From: Moraxella sp. ZY210820 | GTDB taxonomy: Bacteria; Pseudomonadota; Gammaproteobacteria; Pseudomonadales; Moraxellaceae | Assembly (NCBI RefSeq): GCF_030674635.1 | Contig: NZ_CP089978.1 | Location: forward strand, 1,302,001 to 1,366,000 | Reading direction: 5' to 3' | Length of the DNA: 64,000 nucleotides | Shown here: one piece after another, positions 36,142 through 46,549 of the stretch | Layout of the letters: each line of letters begins with the position of its first letter | How positions within the stretch are numbered: position 1 is the stretch's first letter | Notes under the pieces: generated by a model | The model's database searches: none | What the model saw: the letters and a program-made list of their open reading frames with translations, nothing else | What the model was told of the DNA's origin: nothing | Program-made: the position numbers and the translations under genes

Positions 36142-37311
36142 ATGTCTACATCAGTTTTAGTTATTAACTGTGGTTCATCATCGTTAAAATATGCTTTAGT
36201 TGAAGAAGGTAAATCTGAACGCATTCAAGGATTAGCCGAAAATTTAGGTTCAGATAATGCACGTATTAAAGGTGTAAATGGAAATGGGGAAGCATTTGAA
36301 CAAACTGTTGCAGGTGCAGGTCATGAAAAAGCATTAGAAATTATTTTAAATAGCTTAGCAGAACACAAACCACAAGCGATTGGTCATCGTGTGGTACATG
36401 GTGGTACTTTATCTAAATCAGAATTATTAACTGATGACATCATTAAGCGTATTGAAGATGCTGTACCTTTAGCACCATTACATAACCCTGCTCACTTAAT
36501 CGGTATTCGTGCGATTTCTCGTTTATTCCCAAAATTACCACAAGTTGCTGTGTTTGATACTGCATTCCATCAAACAATGCCAGCTCATGCGTATCGTTAT
36601 GCGATTCCAAAATCACTTTATACTGAACATAATGTTCGCCGTTATGGTTTCCATGGCACAAGCCATGCATTCGTTTCTGAAAAAGGTTCAGAGTTGGCAG
36701 GTGCAAAAAATCAAGGTGGTTGGCTCACTGCTCACTTAGGTAATGGTAGCTCAACGTGTGCAATTTGGAATGGTCAAAGTGTCGATACATCAATGGGTCT
36801 TACACCACTTGAGGGCTTAGTGATGGGTACACGTTCTGGTGATGTTGATCCAAGTTTACACAACTTCTTAGCGACTAACTTAGGTTGGGATTTAGCCAAA
36901 ATTACCAAGATGCTAAATAGCGAATCTGGTCTATTAGGTTTATCAGGCTTATCAAACGATATGCGTACTTTGATTGAAGCATCTGAAAATGGTAATGAAG
37001 ATGCTCAACTTGCGATTGAAGTGTTCTGCTACCGTTTAGCGAAATCATTAGCAAGCGTGAGCTGTGGTTTACCAAAAGTTGATGGTTTAATCTTCACAGG
37101 TGGTATTGGTGAAAACTCTGCGTTAATCCGTGAAAAAACCGTTGCTTACTTAGGTAACTTAGGTTTTAACATCAGCAAAGAGAAAAATGATGGCTTAAAA
37201 CGTGGTACAGCAGGTCAAGTCGATGCAGGTACAGGTCCACAAATTTGGGTGGTACCAACGGATGAAGAAGGTCGTATCGCTCAAGAAACACGTGCGGTTG
37301 TGAATGGTTAA
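36142..37311 (+). CDS. ackA: Acetate kinase
   Basis: AckA reversibly converts acetyl phosphate plus ADP to acetate plus ATP. The 389-residue protein has the N-terminal phosphate/acetate signature VLVINCGSSSLKYAL (N9), HRVVHGG (R83), FDTAFHQTMP (D139), YGFHGTSH (H171) and the ATP-site segments AHLGNGSS and FTGGIGENS. A GAGGAA ribosome-binding site lies 8 nt before the ATG. pta follows on the same strand after 280 bp filled with repeat elements, so a single transcript is possible but not tight. Together they form the acetate overflow/assimilation pathway. Confidence 0.97.
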   Translation: MSTSVLVINCGSSSLKYALVEEGKSERIQGLAENLGSDNARIKGVNGNGEAFEQTVAGAGHEKALEIILNSLAEHKPQAIGHRVVHGGTLSKSELLTDDIIKRIEDAVPLAPLHNPAHLIGIRAISRLFPKLPQVAVFDTAFHQTMPAHAYRYAIPKSLYTEHNVRRYGFHGTSHAFVSEKGSELAGAKNQGGWLTAHLGNGSSTCAIWNGQSVDTSMGLTPLEGLVMGTRSGDVDPSLHNFLATNLGWDLAKITKMLNSESGLLGLSGLSNDMRTLIEASENGNEDAQLAIEVFCYRLAKSLASVSCGLPKVDGLIFTGGIGENSALIREKTVAYLGNLGFNISKEKNDGLKRGTAGQVDAGTGPQIWVVPTDEEGRIAQETRAVVNG

Positions 37312-37319
37312 TTGAAATG

Positions 37320-37384
37320 TCGTAGGGGCGAAATATTTTCGCCCAATTTAAAAATCATTGGGCAAATATGATTTGCCCCTACGA
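37320..37384. repeat. Inverted-repeat element (GGGGCGAAT family, copy B)
   Basis: TCGTAGGGGCGAA (from 37320) is mirrored by TTGCCCCTACGA ending at 37384, with nested GGGCGAAA/TTTCGCCC and GGGCAAAT/ATTTGCCC hairpins. It begins 9 bp after the ackA stop. Confidence 0.65.
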
Positions 37385-37494
37385 ATATTCGTATAAGGTA
37401 CTGATGATGTACCCTATATTTACATTTTAAATGATAAATTCATTCTCAACTTAAAGCCATCATCTATTGCTATGATTTAAAATATTGACTGCTG

Positions 37495-37520
37495 TACGGG
37501 CGGAAAATCTTCCGCCCCTA
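37495..37520. repeat. Hairpin of the same family (GGGCGGAA/TTCCGCCC)
   Basis: GGGCGGAA (37498-37505) and TTCCGCCC (37510-37517) form a perfect 8-bp stem with a 4-nt loop, edged by TAC and CTAC. It is a half-element relative of copy B, between ackA and pta. Confidence 0.5.
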
Positions 37521-37591
37521 CATAATATCAATAATTGATATCATGTTGGGAATGATACTTATCTTATTTAATTAATATTTGGAATAATGAT

Positions 37592-39709
37592 ATGAATACA
37601 ATTTTACTCGTTCCAACTGAACTCGGTGCAGGGGTAACATCTGCAAGTTTAGGTTTGGTTGCTGGTTTTGATTTAAAAGGCATTCAAGCAGGATTTTTAA
37701 AACCATTTACCCAAGAAACTAAAAAACCTGTTGATAGCACAACTGCATTACATCAACAACTGTTTGCTGACCGCAAATATATTCAACCGATTAGCTATGA
37801 AAAAGTCGTAAAATACTTGGCTAAAGGTCAAATCGATGAATTATTGGAAGAAGCGGTGAAATTACATCGTGAAGTGGCTAAACAGCATGATGTGATTATT
37901 GTTGAAGGTTTATTACCATCTGGTAAAGACCCATTTGTAAACCAAGTCAATGTTGCCTTAGCTCAAGCCTTAGATGCGAAAGTGGTATTAGTCAGCAAAT
38001 CTTATTTACAAGACCCACATCGCACGGCTGATAAAGTTGATGTGCAATTACGCACATTTGGCAATCGTGTATCAGGCGTATTATTCATGCGTGCTCGTGG
38101 CTTAAGCGAAGATAAAGCACAAATTCCAGTGGCAATTGACCCAAGTTTACGCCTGAATGATGAGATTGCTCAATTTGCTAAACAACTGCAAGAATATAAC
38201 CCAATTTTAGGGACTGATAAATTACCAATTTTAGGTTTAGTCCCATTTAGTAGTCATCTGAGCGTTCCTCGTACTTTTGATATTGCCAATGCAATTGATG
38301 GTGAATGGATTAATGAAGGTAAAGCGAAAACTCGCCGTATTTTGCATACCAGTTTGATTGCTTCAACGATCGAAAAAGAATTGAATAAATTTGTAGCTGG
38401 TGAATTAATTATCAGTGCAAGCGGTCGTGATGATGTATTACTTGCAAGTAGTGATGCAGTGAATCGTGGTGTACCATTAGCAGGTTTAGTATTGGCAGAG
38501 CATGGTTTAACGCCAAGTCAAATTTTAGATTCGAAAAAAGGACATGATTTACCAGTATTCTATACGCCATTAAGTGTATTAGAAACCGCTCAACGCCTTG
38601 CGAATTTTAGCAATGAAGTACCAAGCGATGATAGCGAACGTGCATCACAAGTCGCTCGTTTTGTGGCTAGCCATATTTGTCAAAACTGGTTAGAGCAAAA
38701 TAGTGTTGGTAATAAACCACGTCTATCTCCATCAGCGTTCCGTTATGAATTGGTACAAAATTCGATTGCAGCGAAAAAACGTATCGTACTTCCTGAAGGT
38801 GATGAGCCTCGTACCATTCAAGCGGCTGCAATTTGTCAATCTCGTGGCATTGCACACTGTATTTTATTGGCAAAACCAGAAGCTGTGGCAGAAGTGGCGA
38901 AAGCTCGTAACATTGAATTACCTGCTGGTTTAGAAATTATCGACCCAGATACCATTCGTGATAAATATATCGCGCCAATGGTTGAACGCCGTAAAGGTAA
39001 ACTTAACGAGCCACAAGCCGAAGAACAATTACAAGATACTGTTGTTTTAGGTACAATGATGCTTGCTTTAGATGAAGTGGATGGTTTGGTCTCTGGTGCG
39101 GTACATACGACTGCAAATACAATCCGTCCTGCATTCCAGTTGATTAAAACAGCTCCTGAATATTCACTTGTATCATCGGTATTCTTCATGTTATTGCCTG
39201 AAGAAGTGTTTGTGTATGGTGACTGTGCGGTAAATCCAAACCCTACAGCGGAACAATTAGCAGAAATTGCGATTCAATCAGCAGATTCAGCAAAAGCGTT
39301 TGGTATTGACCCACGCATTGCAATGATTAGTTATTCTACAGGTACATCTGGTGCAGGTGCTGATGTGGAAAAAGTCGCTGCAGCAGTAAAAATTGCACAA
39401 GAACGCCGTCCAGATTTATTAATTGATGGTCCTTTACAATACGATGCAGCATCTGTTGAAAGTGTTGGACGTTCTAAAGCACCTGATTCTAAAGTCGCTG
39501 GTCGTGCCAATGTATTTATTTTCCCTGATTTAAATACGGGTAATACCACTTATAAAGCGGTACAACGTTCAGCAAATGTCGTGAGTGTAGGTCCAATGTT
39601 GCAAGGTTTAAATAAACCTGTCAATGACTTGTCTCGTGGTGCTTTGGTTGATGATATTGTATTTACTATCGCATTAACCGCAATTCAAGCAAAACAACAA
39701 GAGAAATAA
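37592..39709 (+). CDS. pta: Phosphate acetyltransferase (long form)
   Basis: Pta interconverts acetyl-CoA and acetyl phosphate. The 705-residue protein is the long, three-domain form. It has an N-terminal BioD-like P-loop-fold domain (VPTELGAGVTSASLG at the start), a central DRTGG domain (about 210-330, LIISASGRDDVLLAS) and the C-terminal catalytic domain (about 370-700). The last contains RIVLPEGDEPRTIQAA, GAVHTTANTIRPAFQLIKT, SYSTGTSGAGADV, FPDLNTGNTTYKAVQRSA and GPMLQGLNKPVNDLSRGA. ATG 37592 has GGAATAATG-type spacing to a weak site. The gene ends at a hairpin shared with dnaE. Confidence 0.96.
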   Translation: MNTILLVPTELGAGVTSASLGLVAGFDLKGIQAGFLKPFTQETKKPVDSTTALHQQLFADRKYIQPISYEKVVKYLAKGQIDELLEEAVKLHREVAKQHDVIIVEGLLPSGKDPFVNQVNVALAQALDAKVVLVSKSYLQDPHRTADKVDVQLRTFGNRVSGVLFMRARGLSEDKAQIPVAIDPSLRLNDEIAQFAKQLQEYNPILGTDKLPILGLVPFSSHLSVPRTFDIANAIDGEWINEGKAKTRRILHTSLIASTIEKELNKFVAGELIISASGRDDVLLASSDAVNRGVPLAGLVLAEHGLTPSQILDSKKGHDLPVFYTPLSVLETAQRLANFSNEVPSDDSERASQVARFVASHICQNWLEQNSVGNKPRLSPSAFRYELVQNSIAAKKRIVLPEGDEPRTIQAAAICQSRGIAHCILLAKPEAVAEVAKARNIELPAGLEIIDPDTIRDKYIAPMVERRKGKLNEPQAEEQLQDTVVLGTMMLALDEVDGLVSGAVHTTANTIRPAFQLIKTAPEYSLVSSVFFMLLPEEVFVYGDCAVNPNPTAEQLAEIAIQSADSAKAFGIDPRIAMISYSTGTSGAGADVEKVAAAVKIAQERRPDLLIDGPLQYDAASVESVGRSKAPDSKVAGRANVFIFPDLNTGNTTYKAVQRSANVVSVGPMLQGLNKPVNDLSRGALVDDIVFTIALTAIQAKQQEK

Positions 39710-39726
39710 TCTTTTCTTGTGAATAG

Positions 39727-39760
39727 AACAGCCATGATAATCATATCGTGGCTGTTTGTT
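39727..39760 (+). terminator. Hairpin between convergent pta and dnaE
   Basis: AACAGCCATGAT (39727-39738) pairs with ATCGTGGCTGTT (39745-39756) with one G-U pair and a 6-nt loop. A T-rich tail follows. It lies 18 bp past the pta stop. Confidence 0.7.
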
Positions 39761-39808
39761 ATTGAAACATAGAATTAAAGAATAAACTCATTACTATATT
39801 CTGACATA

Positions 39809-42800
39809 TTAACTGTACATCTCATATGAATCTACACTAATTATCTCATCATAAGCTGAAAAATCTTCGGTTTGATAATCATCATATTCCCTATTCTGAT
39901 AGTCATTTTGATAACTTTCATCATAACTTGTTTTCTGACTTTCAAAACTATTCTTTTTCTCTAATGCTTTAGATTTTACCACATATTGAATATCGACCGC
40001 TTGCTTACCAAAATATTCACGTAATTGAGCAATTAAACTTTCGTTTGGCTCAACATTCCATTTTTCATCAAAATATAGATTGGCTTTAGCATAATTTTGT
40101 TCTATATGTAACATAACAGGAACACGTTTTTTCAGCTCACCGCTGTTATTAATTTGGCTATATGGTAATAGCATTTGCTTTAAATCTTTCGCAACTTTTT
40201 CAGTTAAATATTGCTCTGGTAAAGTCAAACAAATCATTGAAGCACGTTTTTGGCGAATTTCATCTAAATCAAATGCACGATTTAAACGTGCCATAATAGT
40301 TTCATCATTCTCACGTTGATAAATCGAACCTTCAATAATCACTAAAGCATTTTCTTTTACAATATGCTTAAATCGTTGAAAACGTTCATGATTACAATTT
40401 ACATCTAAACGTGCCGTGCCATCATCTAAACGAATCACTACTCGATTTGGAAAATTTGCCACATCAACCACTAAACCAGCAAATAAAGTTGAACCACCTT
40501 TAGGCAATAATTCATTTAATTTACGTGGAATAAAAGTCTTTAACTCTTTACGATAAATATCCATTGGATGTCCTGTCAAATACAAACCCAATGTATCTTT
40601 TTCACCTTGTAAACGCACCTCATCTGTCCATGCTTTAATCGGTTGTAATGGCTTACGTTGAACTTCTTCCACTTCACCAAATAAATCCATAATCCCTGTT
40701 TCACGATTATGGCGAGCCTGTTCAGCCGCTTGTACCGCCTCTGGAAGATATTGCATTAAACTTGCACGCTCTTCACCAAAACAATCAAATGCACCTGCAC
40801 GGATTAATGCTTCTAAAGTACGTTTATTAATTTTTTTTAAATCAACACGATGGCAAAAATCAAATAAATCTTTAAATTGACCATCTTTTTGGCGAGCATC
40901 AATGACCGATTGCATCGCAGATTCGCCAACACCTTTAATCGCACCTAAACCATACACAATAGTTTTTTCATCACTTGTTGTAAAACGATACATCGATTGA
41001 TTGATAGACGGTGGCGTAACGGTTAGACCTAAATTACGACTATCATCAATTAAAAATACAATCGTATCTGTATCTGTCATTTCTGATGATAGCACTGCTG
41101 CCATAAATTCAGCAGGATAATGTGCTTTTAACCAAGCCGTTTGATATGCTACTAAAGCATAAGCAGCTGCGTGAGATTTGTTAAAACCATAACCTGCGAA
41201 TTTTTCCATGAAATCAAAAATATGGTTTGATGTCGCTTCATCAATACCCTTTTCTAATGCACCTTGATTAAAAATTTGACGTTGTTTAACCATTTCCTCT
41301 GGTTTCTTTTTACCCATCGCACGGCGTAATAAGTCTGCACCACCAAGTGTATAACCTGCACAAATTTGTGCTGTTTGCATGACCTGCTCTTGATATACCA
41401 TAATGCCATAAGTTGGCTTTAAAACATCAGATAACAACGGGTGTAAATATTCAAATTTTTGTCCGTGCATACGGGCAATAAAATCAGGAATTAAGTCCAT
41501 CGGACCTGGACGATACAAAGATACAAAGGCAATAATTTCTTCAAATTTACTTGGTTTTGCATCTTTTAACATACGCTTCATCCCCACCGATTCAAACTGG
41601 AATACAGCAGTAGTTTTCGCTTCAGCAAAAATGCGATAAGCTTCAGGGTCATCTAAAGGAATACGTGAAATATCAATTTGTTGTTCAATCGCACGATTAG
41701 CATTAATCATGGCTAAACTTTCATCAATTACCGTTAAATTACGTAAACCTAAAAAGTCAAATTTAACCAAACCTGCCGATTCTACATCATCTTTATCATA
41801 TTGGCTGACTCGGTTACTGCCATCTTCATCACACATAATCGCTGAAAAATCTGTAATTTTCCCTGGTGCAATGACGACACCGCCTGCGTGTTTTCCTGTA
41901 TTGCGTGTAATACCCTCTAATTTCAAGCCCATTTCCCAAATTTCGCTGGCATCATCATAATCAGGGTTATTTGGATTAGTAATCATATCCTTAAGTTCAG
42001 TCACTTCTTCTATCGCTTCGCCTAAAGCCGTTCCTGGTTTACTTGGCACTAATTTAGACATACGATCAGCTAAACCATATGATTTTCCTAATACACGAGC
42101 TACATCTTTAATCACCCCTTTTGCAGCCATCGTACCAAAAGTTGCAATTTGTGATACTGCTTCACGTCCATAATTTTCAGCAACATAATTAATGACTTTA
42201 TCACGCCCAGCAATACAAAAGTCTACGTCAAAATCTGGCATAGAAACACGTTCAGGATTTAAAAAACGTTCAAATAATAACTCATAACGTAATGGGTCTA
42301 AATCAGTAATTTTCAAACTGTACGCCACTAATGAACCTGCACCCGAACCACGCCCCGGCCCTACAGGCACACCATTATTTTTTGCCCATTGAATAAAATC
42401 CATAACAATTAAGAAATAACCTGGAAAGCCCATTTGTAAAATAATTTCAACTTCATATTGCAAACGCTCATCATAAGGTTTACGAATTTCTTCCCAACGC
42501 TCATCACGGTTTTCAATCGGATAAAGAAAATCCAAACGCTCTTCTAACCCTTTTTTTGCCAGATGCCCAAAAAAGCTATCCATAGTAAAGCCATCTGGAA
42601 TTGGATATTCAGGTAAAAAATAAGTGCCTAATTTTAATTCAACCGTACAACGTTGTGCGATATAAAAACTATTTTCGATAGCACTCGGAATATCGGCAAA
42701 TAATGCACACATTTCATCATGTGTTTTAAAATATTGTTCTGCACTATAACGTTTTGGACGGCGTTCATCATTTAAAGTATAGCCATCAGCAATACACGTT

Positions 42801-43420
42801 CGTGCTTCATGTGCATCAAAATCATCACGATGAATAAAATGAACATCATTATGTGCCACTACACCAATTTGATATTGTTCAGCATATTGTACTGCACTAC
42901 GAATAAAATCTTCTTCTTGTGGACGTTGCGTACGACTTAGTGCAAAATAAAAACGATTACCAAAATAAGTAAGCCATTGTTGTAATAATGGTTCCGCTTT
43001 ATTTTGATGATTAGAGGCTAATATTTGTCCCATTGGACTTTGCACACCCATCAATACAATTAAGCCTTCATGTTGCTCAAAAATCCATTCTTGTTGTACA
43101 CATGGGATATCTTGTTGTTTGCCTTGACTAAAACCACGAGACACTATTTCTGTTAAATTTTTAAATCCCTGTTCGTTCATTGCCAATAACGTAACACGAT
43201 GTTCACTATCTTGTAAACGGATTTGGCTACCTAGAATTGGTTTAATACCTTCTGCTAAACATTTCTGATAAAATTTAATGGCTGCATGCAAATTCGATAA
43301 ATCAGTAATGGCTAAAGCAGGCATTTGATGTTGAACTGCTGTTTTTACAGCTTGAGGGATACGAATAATCGATTCAGTAATCGAAAATTCAGTATGTAAA
43401 ACAAGATGAACAAAACGCAT
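39809..43420 (-). CDS. dnaE: DNA polymerase III subunit alpha
   Basis: This is the catalytic subunit of the replicative polymerase. I start at ATG 43420 (MRFVHLVLHTEFS, AAGG 8 nt upstream). A GTG three codons earlier is less likely. The ~1203-residue protein has the N-terminal PHP domain (VHLVLHTEFSI...ALAITDLSNLHA), then the palm with GPGRGSGAGSLVAY and PDFDVDFC (catalytic aspartates). The fingers region contains SLYRPGPMDLIPDFIARMHG and YQEQVM. A helix-hairpin-helix region follows, then an OB domain (TLFAGLVVDVANFPNRVVIRLDDGTARLDV). The C-terminal ~60 residues are Tyr/Asp/Glu-rich low complexity. It is monocistronic. Confidence 0.97.
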   Translation of the reverse strand: MRFVHLVLHTEFSITESIIRIPQAVKTAVQHQMPALAITDLSNLHAAIKFYQKCLAEGIKPILGSQIRLQDSEHRVTLLAMNEQGFKNLTEIVSRGFSQGKQQDIPCVQQEWIFEQHEGLIVLMGVQSPMGQILASNHQNKAEPLLQQWLTYFGNRFYFALSRTQRPQEEDFIRSAVQYAEQYQIGVVAHNDVHFIHRDDFDAHEARTCIADGYTLNDERRPKRYSAEQYFKTHDEMCALFADIPSAIENSFYIAQRCTVELKLGTYFLPEYPIPDGFTMDSFFGHLAKKGLEERLDFLYPIENRDERWEEIRKPYDERLQYEVEIILQMGFPGYFLIVMDFIQWAKNNGVPVGPGRGSGAGSLVAYSLKITDLDPLRYELLFERFLNPERVSMPDFDVDFCIAGRDKVINYVAENYGREAVSQIATFGTMAAKGVIKDVARVLGKSYGLADRMSKLVPSKPGTALGEAIEEVTELKDMITNPNNPDYDDASEIWEMGLKLEGITRNTGKHAGGVVIAPGKITDFSAIMCDEDGSNRVSQYDKDDVESAGLVKFDFLGLRNLTVIDESLAMINANRAIEQQIDISRIPLDDPEAYRIFAEAKTTAVFQFESVGMKRMLKDAKPSKFEEIIAFVSLYRPGPMDLIPDFIARMHGQKFEYLHPLLSDVLKPTYGIMVYQEQVMQTAQICAGYTLGGADLLRRAMGKKKPEEMVKQRQIFNQGALEKGIDEATSNHIFDFMEKFAGYGFNKSHAAAYALVAYQTAWLKAHYPAEFMAAVLSSEMTDTDTIVFLIDDSRNLGLTVTPPSINQSMYRFTTSDEKTIVYGLGAIKGVGESAMQSVIDARQKDGQFKDLFDFCHRVDLKKINKRTLEALIRAGAFDCFGEERASLMQYLPEAVQAAEQARHNRETGIMDLFGEVEEVQRKPLQPIKAWTDEVRLQGEKDTLGLYLTGHPMDIYRKELKTFIPRKLNELLPKGGSTLFAGLVVDVANFPNRVVIRLDDGTARLDVNCNHERFQRFKHIVKENALVIIEGSIYQRENDETIMARLNRAFDLDEIRQKRASMICLTLPEQYLTEKVAKDLKQMLLPYSQINNSGELKKRVPVMLHIEQNYAKANLYFDEKWNVEPNESLIAQLREYFGKQAVDIQYVVKSKALEKKNSFESQKTSYDESYQNDYQNREYDDYQTEDFSAYDEIISVDSYEMYS

Positions 43421-43467
43421 ATTCAGCACCTTTTATAGTCGATTTATATCAGAATAATACAGTAAAT

Positions 43468-43566
43468 GTAGGGGTTGATTATATAAAACCTATTTAAAAT
43501 CAATAACTTGGGAGAATATGATTCGCCCCTACTGTTCAATTTTGAATTGAATTAACTATACTATAT
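43468..43566. repeat. Inverted-repeat element (GGGGCGAAT family, copy D)
   Basis: TGTAGGGG at the left is mirrored by ATTCGCCCCTACTG at the right. The right outer arm (GTTCAATTTTGAATTGAATTA, then ACTATACT) matches, inverted, the left outer arm of the element at 57765. The left half is degenerate. It sits upstream of dnaE. Confidence 0.5.
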
Positions 43567-43630
43567 AAAATGGTTATGTGAGAACCGCATATTTTAGCAT
43601 AATTTACTCGGTTTGCTTAGCAACAATCAA

Positions 43631-43657
43631 TAAAAAACGGCTCAAATATTTGAACCG
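43631..43657 (-). terminator. Terminator of htpX
   Basis: A 20-bp near-palindrome (43637-43656, CGGCTCAAATATTTGAACCG, one mismatched pair) is followed, read leftward, by six U. It lies about 27 bp past the htpX stop. Confidence 0.75.
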
Positions 43658-43683
43658 CTGTTAATCTTTTATCTAATCATAGA

Positions 43684-44580
43684 TTAGATATTCAATTTAC
43701 GCAAAGCCTCTACACGTTGCTCAATGCTTGGGTGAGTTTGGAACAATGCAGCTAAACTAAAACCTTCAGATTTGCTTTCAGCAATTGCCATTGCTTTCAT
43801 TTCTTTTGGCATAGCATCTGGCATATCTACCGTGTCTTGTAAGCGTAATAATGCAGAAATCATGGCTTCTTTACCAGCTAAACGTGCACCTGCTTCATCA
43901 GCACGATATTCACGATAACGAGAGAACCACATTACAATTGCAGAAGCTAAAACGCCAAACACAATATCTAAGACCATCACAATAAAGAAATAACCCCAAC
44001 CACTACCTTCTTCATTACCTAAAATATTACGGTCAATAAAATCGCCTACCACTCGAGCAAAGAACATTACAAATGCGTTTACTACACCTTGAATTAAAGA
44101 CAAAGTAACCATATCGCCATTGGCAACGTGTCCAATTTCATGGGCTAATACCGCACGCAACTCATCTTTATTCATACGCTCTAATAAGCCTGTCGATACT
44201 GCTACTAAAGCATCATTTTTATTCCAACCTGTTGCAAAAGCATTCGGCTGATAAGATGGGAAAATTCCTACTTCTGGCATTTTAATATTTGAACGTTGAG
44301 CTAAATCAGCCACCGTTTGTAACAACCATACCTCGGCTTGATTACGTGGTGCATTTGGGTCAATAATTTCTGTACCTGTGGTACGTTTCGCCATCCATTT
44401 TGAGATAAAGAGTGAGATTAAAGAACCCACCATACCAAAAACGAAACAGAAAACTAATAAATTACCTAAGTTAAGACCACCTGCCGAACGATAACTTCCG
44501 ACACCCAAGATCGACAAGATAATGCCTGCTACCACCAAGACAGCAAGGTTAGTTAGCAAAAACAAACCTATTCGCATCAT
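43684..44580 (-). CDS. htpX: Membrane-bound zinc metalloprotease HtpX
   Basis: HtpX degrades misfolded inner-membrane proteins alongside FtsH. The 298-residue protein has two N-terminal membrane helices (about 5-25 and 38-60). A cytoplasmic M48 protease domain follows, with HEIGH (H147, E148, H151) and the third ligand in [11 protein letters not shown]. Two further hydrophobic segments lie after the active site. It is complete, ending in [19 protein letters not shown], where the histidine-proline segment is typical. The start is one of two adjacent ATGs (44580/44577), preceded by AGAGGA. It is monocistronic, with a terminator at 43637. Heat or envelope-stress control is known in E. coli but not visible here. 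Confidence 0.96.
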   Translation of the reverse strand: MMRIGLFLLTNLAVLVVAGIILSILGVGSYRSAGGLNLGNLLVFCFVFGMVGSLISLFISKWMAKRTTGTEIIDPNAPRNQAEVWLLQTVADLAQRSNIKMPEVGIFPSYQPNAFATGWNKNDALVAVSTGLLERMNKDELRAVLAHEIGHVANGDMVTLSLIQGVVNAFVMFFARVVGDFIDRNILGNEEGSGWGYFFIVMVLDIVFGVLASAIVMWFSRYREYRADEAGARLAGKEAMISALLRLQDTVDMPDAMPKEMKAMAIAESKSEGFSLAALFQTHPSIEQRVEALRKLNI

Positions 44581-44700
44581 TGGAAAAATCCTCTTAAAAA
44601 CAAAAATTAATATGACATTTCAATCATAACAACACTATGCGGTAATTATATAAAATTTTCAAGGATAATTAACAGTTTATTAACAAAGTTTCACATAATA

Positions 44701-44732
44701 AAAAAGTTGAGATAATAATATCTCAACTTTTT
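44701..44732 (-). terminator. Terminator of hfq
   Basis: AAAAAGTTGAGATA (44701-44714) and its complement (44719-44732) form a perfect 14-bp stem with a 4-nt loop and flanking A/T runs. It lies about 60 bp past the hfq stop codon and is symmetric enough to work in both directions. Confidence 0.85.
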
Positions 44733-44791
44733 AATCTTCCAATATTTAAATGCCTGTCATAAAAGATGGTGTTATTGGAAATAAATTTATT

Positions 44792-45310
44792 TTACGCTTG
44801 TTCGTCGTCTTGGTTGTCATATTTTGCATCAGCATCATAGTCGTTATTAACACCAAAACCACCTTGTGTGCCGAAACCAGCTTGTGGAGTACCAAAGCCT
44901 CCTTGCGTACCAAAACCACTTTGTGGAGCACCGAAACCGCCTTGTGTACCAAAACCACTTTGTGGAGCACCGAAACCGCCTTGTGTACCGAAACCGCCTT
45001 GTGTACCGAAACCGCCTTGTGGAGCACCGAAACCAGCTTGTGTACCAAAACCACCTTGTGGAGCACCGAAACCTGTTGGCTGTCCTGCTGGAGCACCTGC
45101 TGGGCGTGGGTTACGTGCTGGAACTACTGTAGAAATTGCATGTTTATAAACCATTTGGCTTACTGTATTTTTTAATAAAACCACATATTGGTCAAAAGAT
45201 TCAATATGACCTTGTAATTTGATACCGTTTACTAAAAAGATTGAAACAGGAATACGTTCTTTGCGTAATGAATTCAAGAACGGGTCTTGTAAGGTTTGAC
45301 CTTTAGACAT
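44792..45310 (-). CDS. hfq: RNA chaperone Hfq with long glycine-rich tail
   Basis: Hfq hexamers pair small RNAs with mRNAs. Residues 1-66 are a standard Sm core: [15 protein letters not shown], the [13 protein letters not shown] strand segment and the Sm2 motif YKHAIS (55-60, with Y55, K56 and H57 lining the RNA site). After NPRP the tail of about 105 residues is built from GGFGTQ and GFGAPQ-type repeats and ends in an acidic DDEQA. At 172 residues it is far longer than E. coli Hfq (102). Long Gly-rich Hfq tails are known in Acinetobacter and Moraxella. A strong GGAG site precedes ATG 45310. miaA lies 92 bp upstream on the same strand, the usual miaA-hfq order. Confidence 0.97.
   Translation of the reverse strand: MSKGQTLQDPFLNSLRKERIPVSIFLVNGIKLQGHIESFDQYVVLLKNTVSQMVYKHAISTVVPARNPRPAGAPAGQPTGFGAPQGGFGTQAGFGAPQGGFGTQGGFGTQGGFGAPQSGFGTQGGFGAPQSGFGTQGGFGTPQAGFGTQGGFGVNNDYDADAKYDNQDDEQA
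44852..45076. repeat. Imperfect tandem repeat inside hfq
   Basis: Units of about 15-21 bp encoding GGFGTQ or GFGAPQ recur at least ten times. Some adjacent units are identical at DNA level, for example the two GTACCGAAACCGCCTTGT copies near 44985-45020. Such tracts can change copy number by slippage without shifting the frame when units are multiples of three. Confidence 0.85.
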
Positions 45311-45402
45311 ATTTTTAACTCCAAAAATTTAGAATTTAATTTAAAAGCTACCCTAAAATTGTTTAATTTAAAACTTATTTAAACTTATAAAAAAAGTAGC
45401 GG

Positions 45403-46353
45403 TTAAATTGTGCTTGATTTATAAGAATTTAGCAAGTGCTGAATTGCATTTTTAGTACAATCAAAACTGATAAATTCATGCTCTTTTTGCAAAGAGCGTA
45501 GCCAAGTGTATTGACGTTTAGCTAATTGTCGTGTAGCAAACAAAGCTTTATCCTGCATTTCTTGCTGATTTTTTTGACTAAATTCTCCTTTTTGTAAATA
45601 TTCGAGAACTTGACGATAACCAACACAACGCATTGAAGTTAAATTTTCAGTAACATTGTATTTTTCAATCAACATTTCAACTTCATCTAAAAATCCAATA
45701 TCCCACATCATTTGTAAGCGTTTTTCAATACGTTGATGTAATTCTGCACGCTCTGGCAATAAAGCATAATTATGAAATTGATATAAATAATCAGTTTTTT
45801 GCTGTTCTGCGTGTAATTGACTAATTGGCTTACCTGTAATACGATACACCTCTAATGCACGCATAATGCGTTGGCGATCACTGACTTGAAATTTTTGTCC
45901 CGCAATCGCATCAACTCGACACAATTCATCATAGATAAATTGCCAGCCATATTGCTCCGCTTGTTGCTCAATTTCTGCACGCACTTCGGCATTTGCACTT
46001 GGTAAATGCCCTGATAAACCTTCTAACAGAGCTTTAAAATACAACATCGTTCCACCTACTAAAATTGGAATTTTGTTGCGTGCATGAATTTCATCAATTA
46101 ATTGCTGTGCATCAACCACAAAATCACCTGCTGAATAAGTTTCTAAAGGCGAAATAATATCAATTAAATGATGTGGGTACTGTATTTGTTCTTGTTTACT
46201 AGGTTTAGCAGTGCCAATATCCATATCACGATACACCAAAGCAGAATCAACGGAAATAATTTCAAAACCACCTTGCTCATATAAAGCACAAGCCAAAGCC
46301 GTTTTACCACTCGCAGTTGGCCCCATGAGATTGATTACAGGTAAAGTATTCAT
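45403..46353 (-). CDS. miaA: tRNA dimethylallyltransferase
   Basis: MiaA adds a dimethylallyl group to A37 of tRNAs reading UNN codons, the first step to ms2i6A. The 316-residue protein has the P-loop [11 protein letters not shown] (11-21) and the substrate motif [51 protein letters not shown] and [21 protein letters not shown] follow. The C-terminal [13 protein letters not shown] segment binds tRNA. The ATG is at 46353. hfq follows 92 bp downstream on the same strand, a conserved pairing in gammaproteobacteria. mutL, often next upstream, is not present here. Confidence 0.96.
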   Translation of the reverse strand: MNTLPVINLMGPTASGKTALACALYEQGGFEIISVDSALVYRDMDIGTAKPSKQEQIQYPHHLIDIISPLETYSAGDFVVDAQQLIDEIHARNKIPILVGGTMLYFKALLEGLSGHLPSANAEVRAEIEQQAEQYGWQFIYDELCRVDAIAGQKFQVSDRQRIMRALEVYRITGKPISQLHAEQQKTDYLYQFHNYALLPERAELHQRIEKRLQMMWDIGFLDEVEMLIEKYNVTENLTSMRCVGYRQVLEYLQKGEFSQKNQQEMQDKALFATRQLAKRQYTWLRSLQKEHEFISFDCTKNAIQHLLNSYKSSTI

Positions 46354-46549
46354 TATCGTCTAACAATTAAATCATCATGTTATCATTGTACCTTGTTTTT
46401 TTATGATCATGTTGATTTTTTATCATATAAATTAATTAAAAATTTTAATTGCAACCTCAAAAGTAAACTAGACTCATCATGAGCATATATTGAACATTAT
46501 TCACAAAATAAATAATGTTTTTGGTATAATGAAAATAATTCATACAACA

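Noticed and set aside
44852-45076. Possible CRISPR-like repeat array
   Set aside because: The repeats are direct, contiguous, in frame with Hfq and lack unique spacers. This is a coding tandem repeat.
44750-45175. Long forward open frames rich in Thr/Lys/Pro opposite hfq
   Set aside because: They are antisense shadows of the repeated glycine-rich hfq tail. The repeat keeps several frames open at once, and none has a ribosome-binding site.
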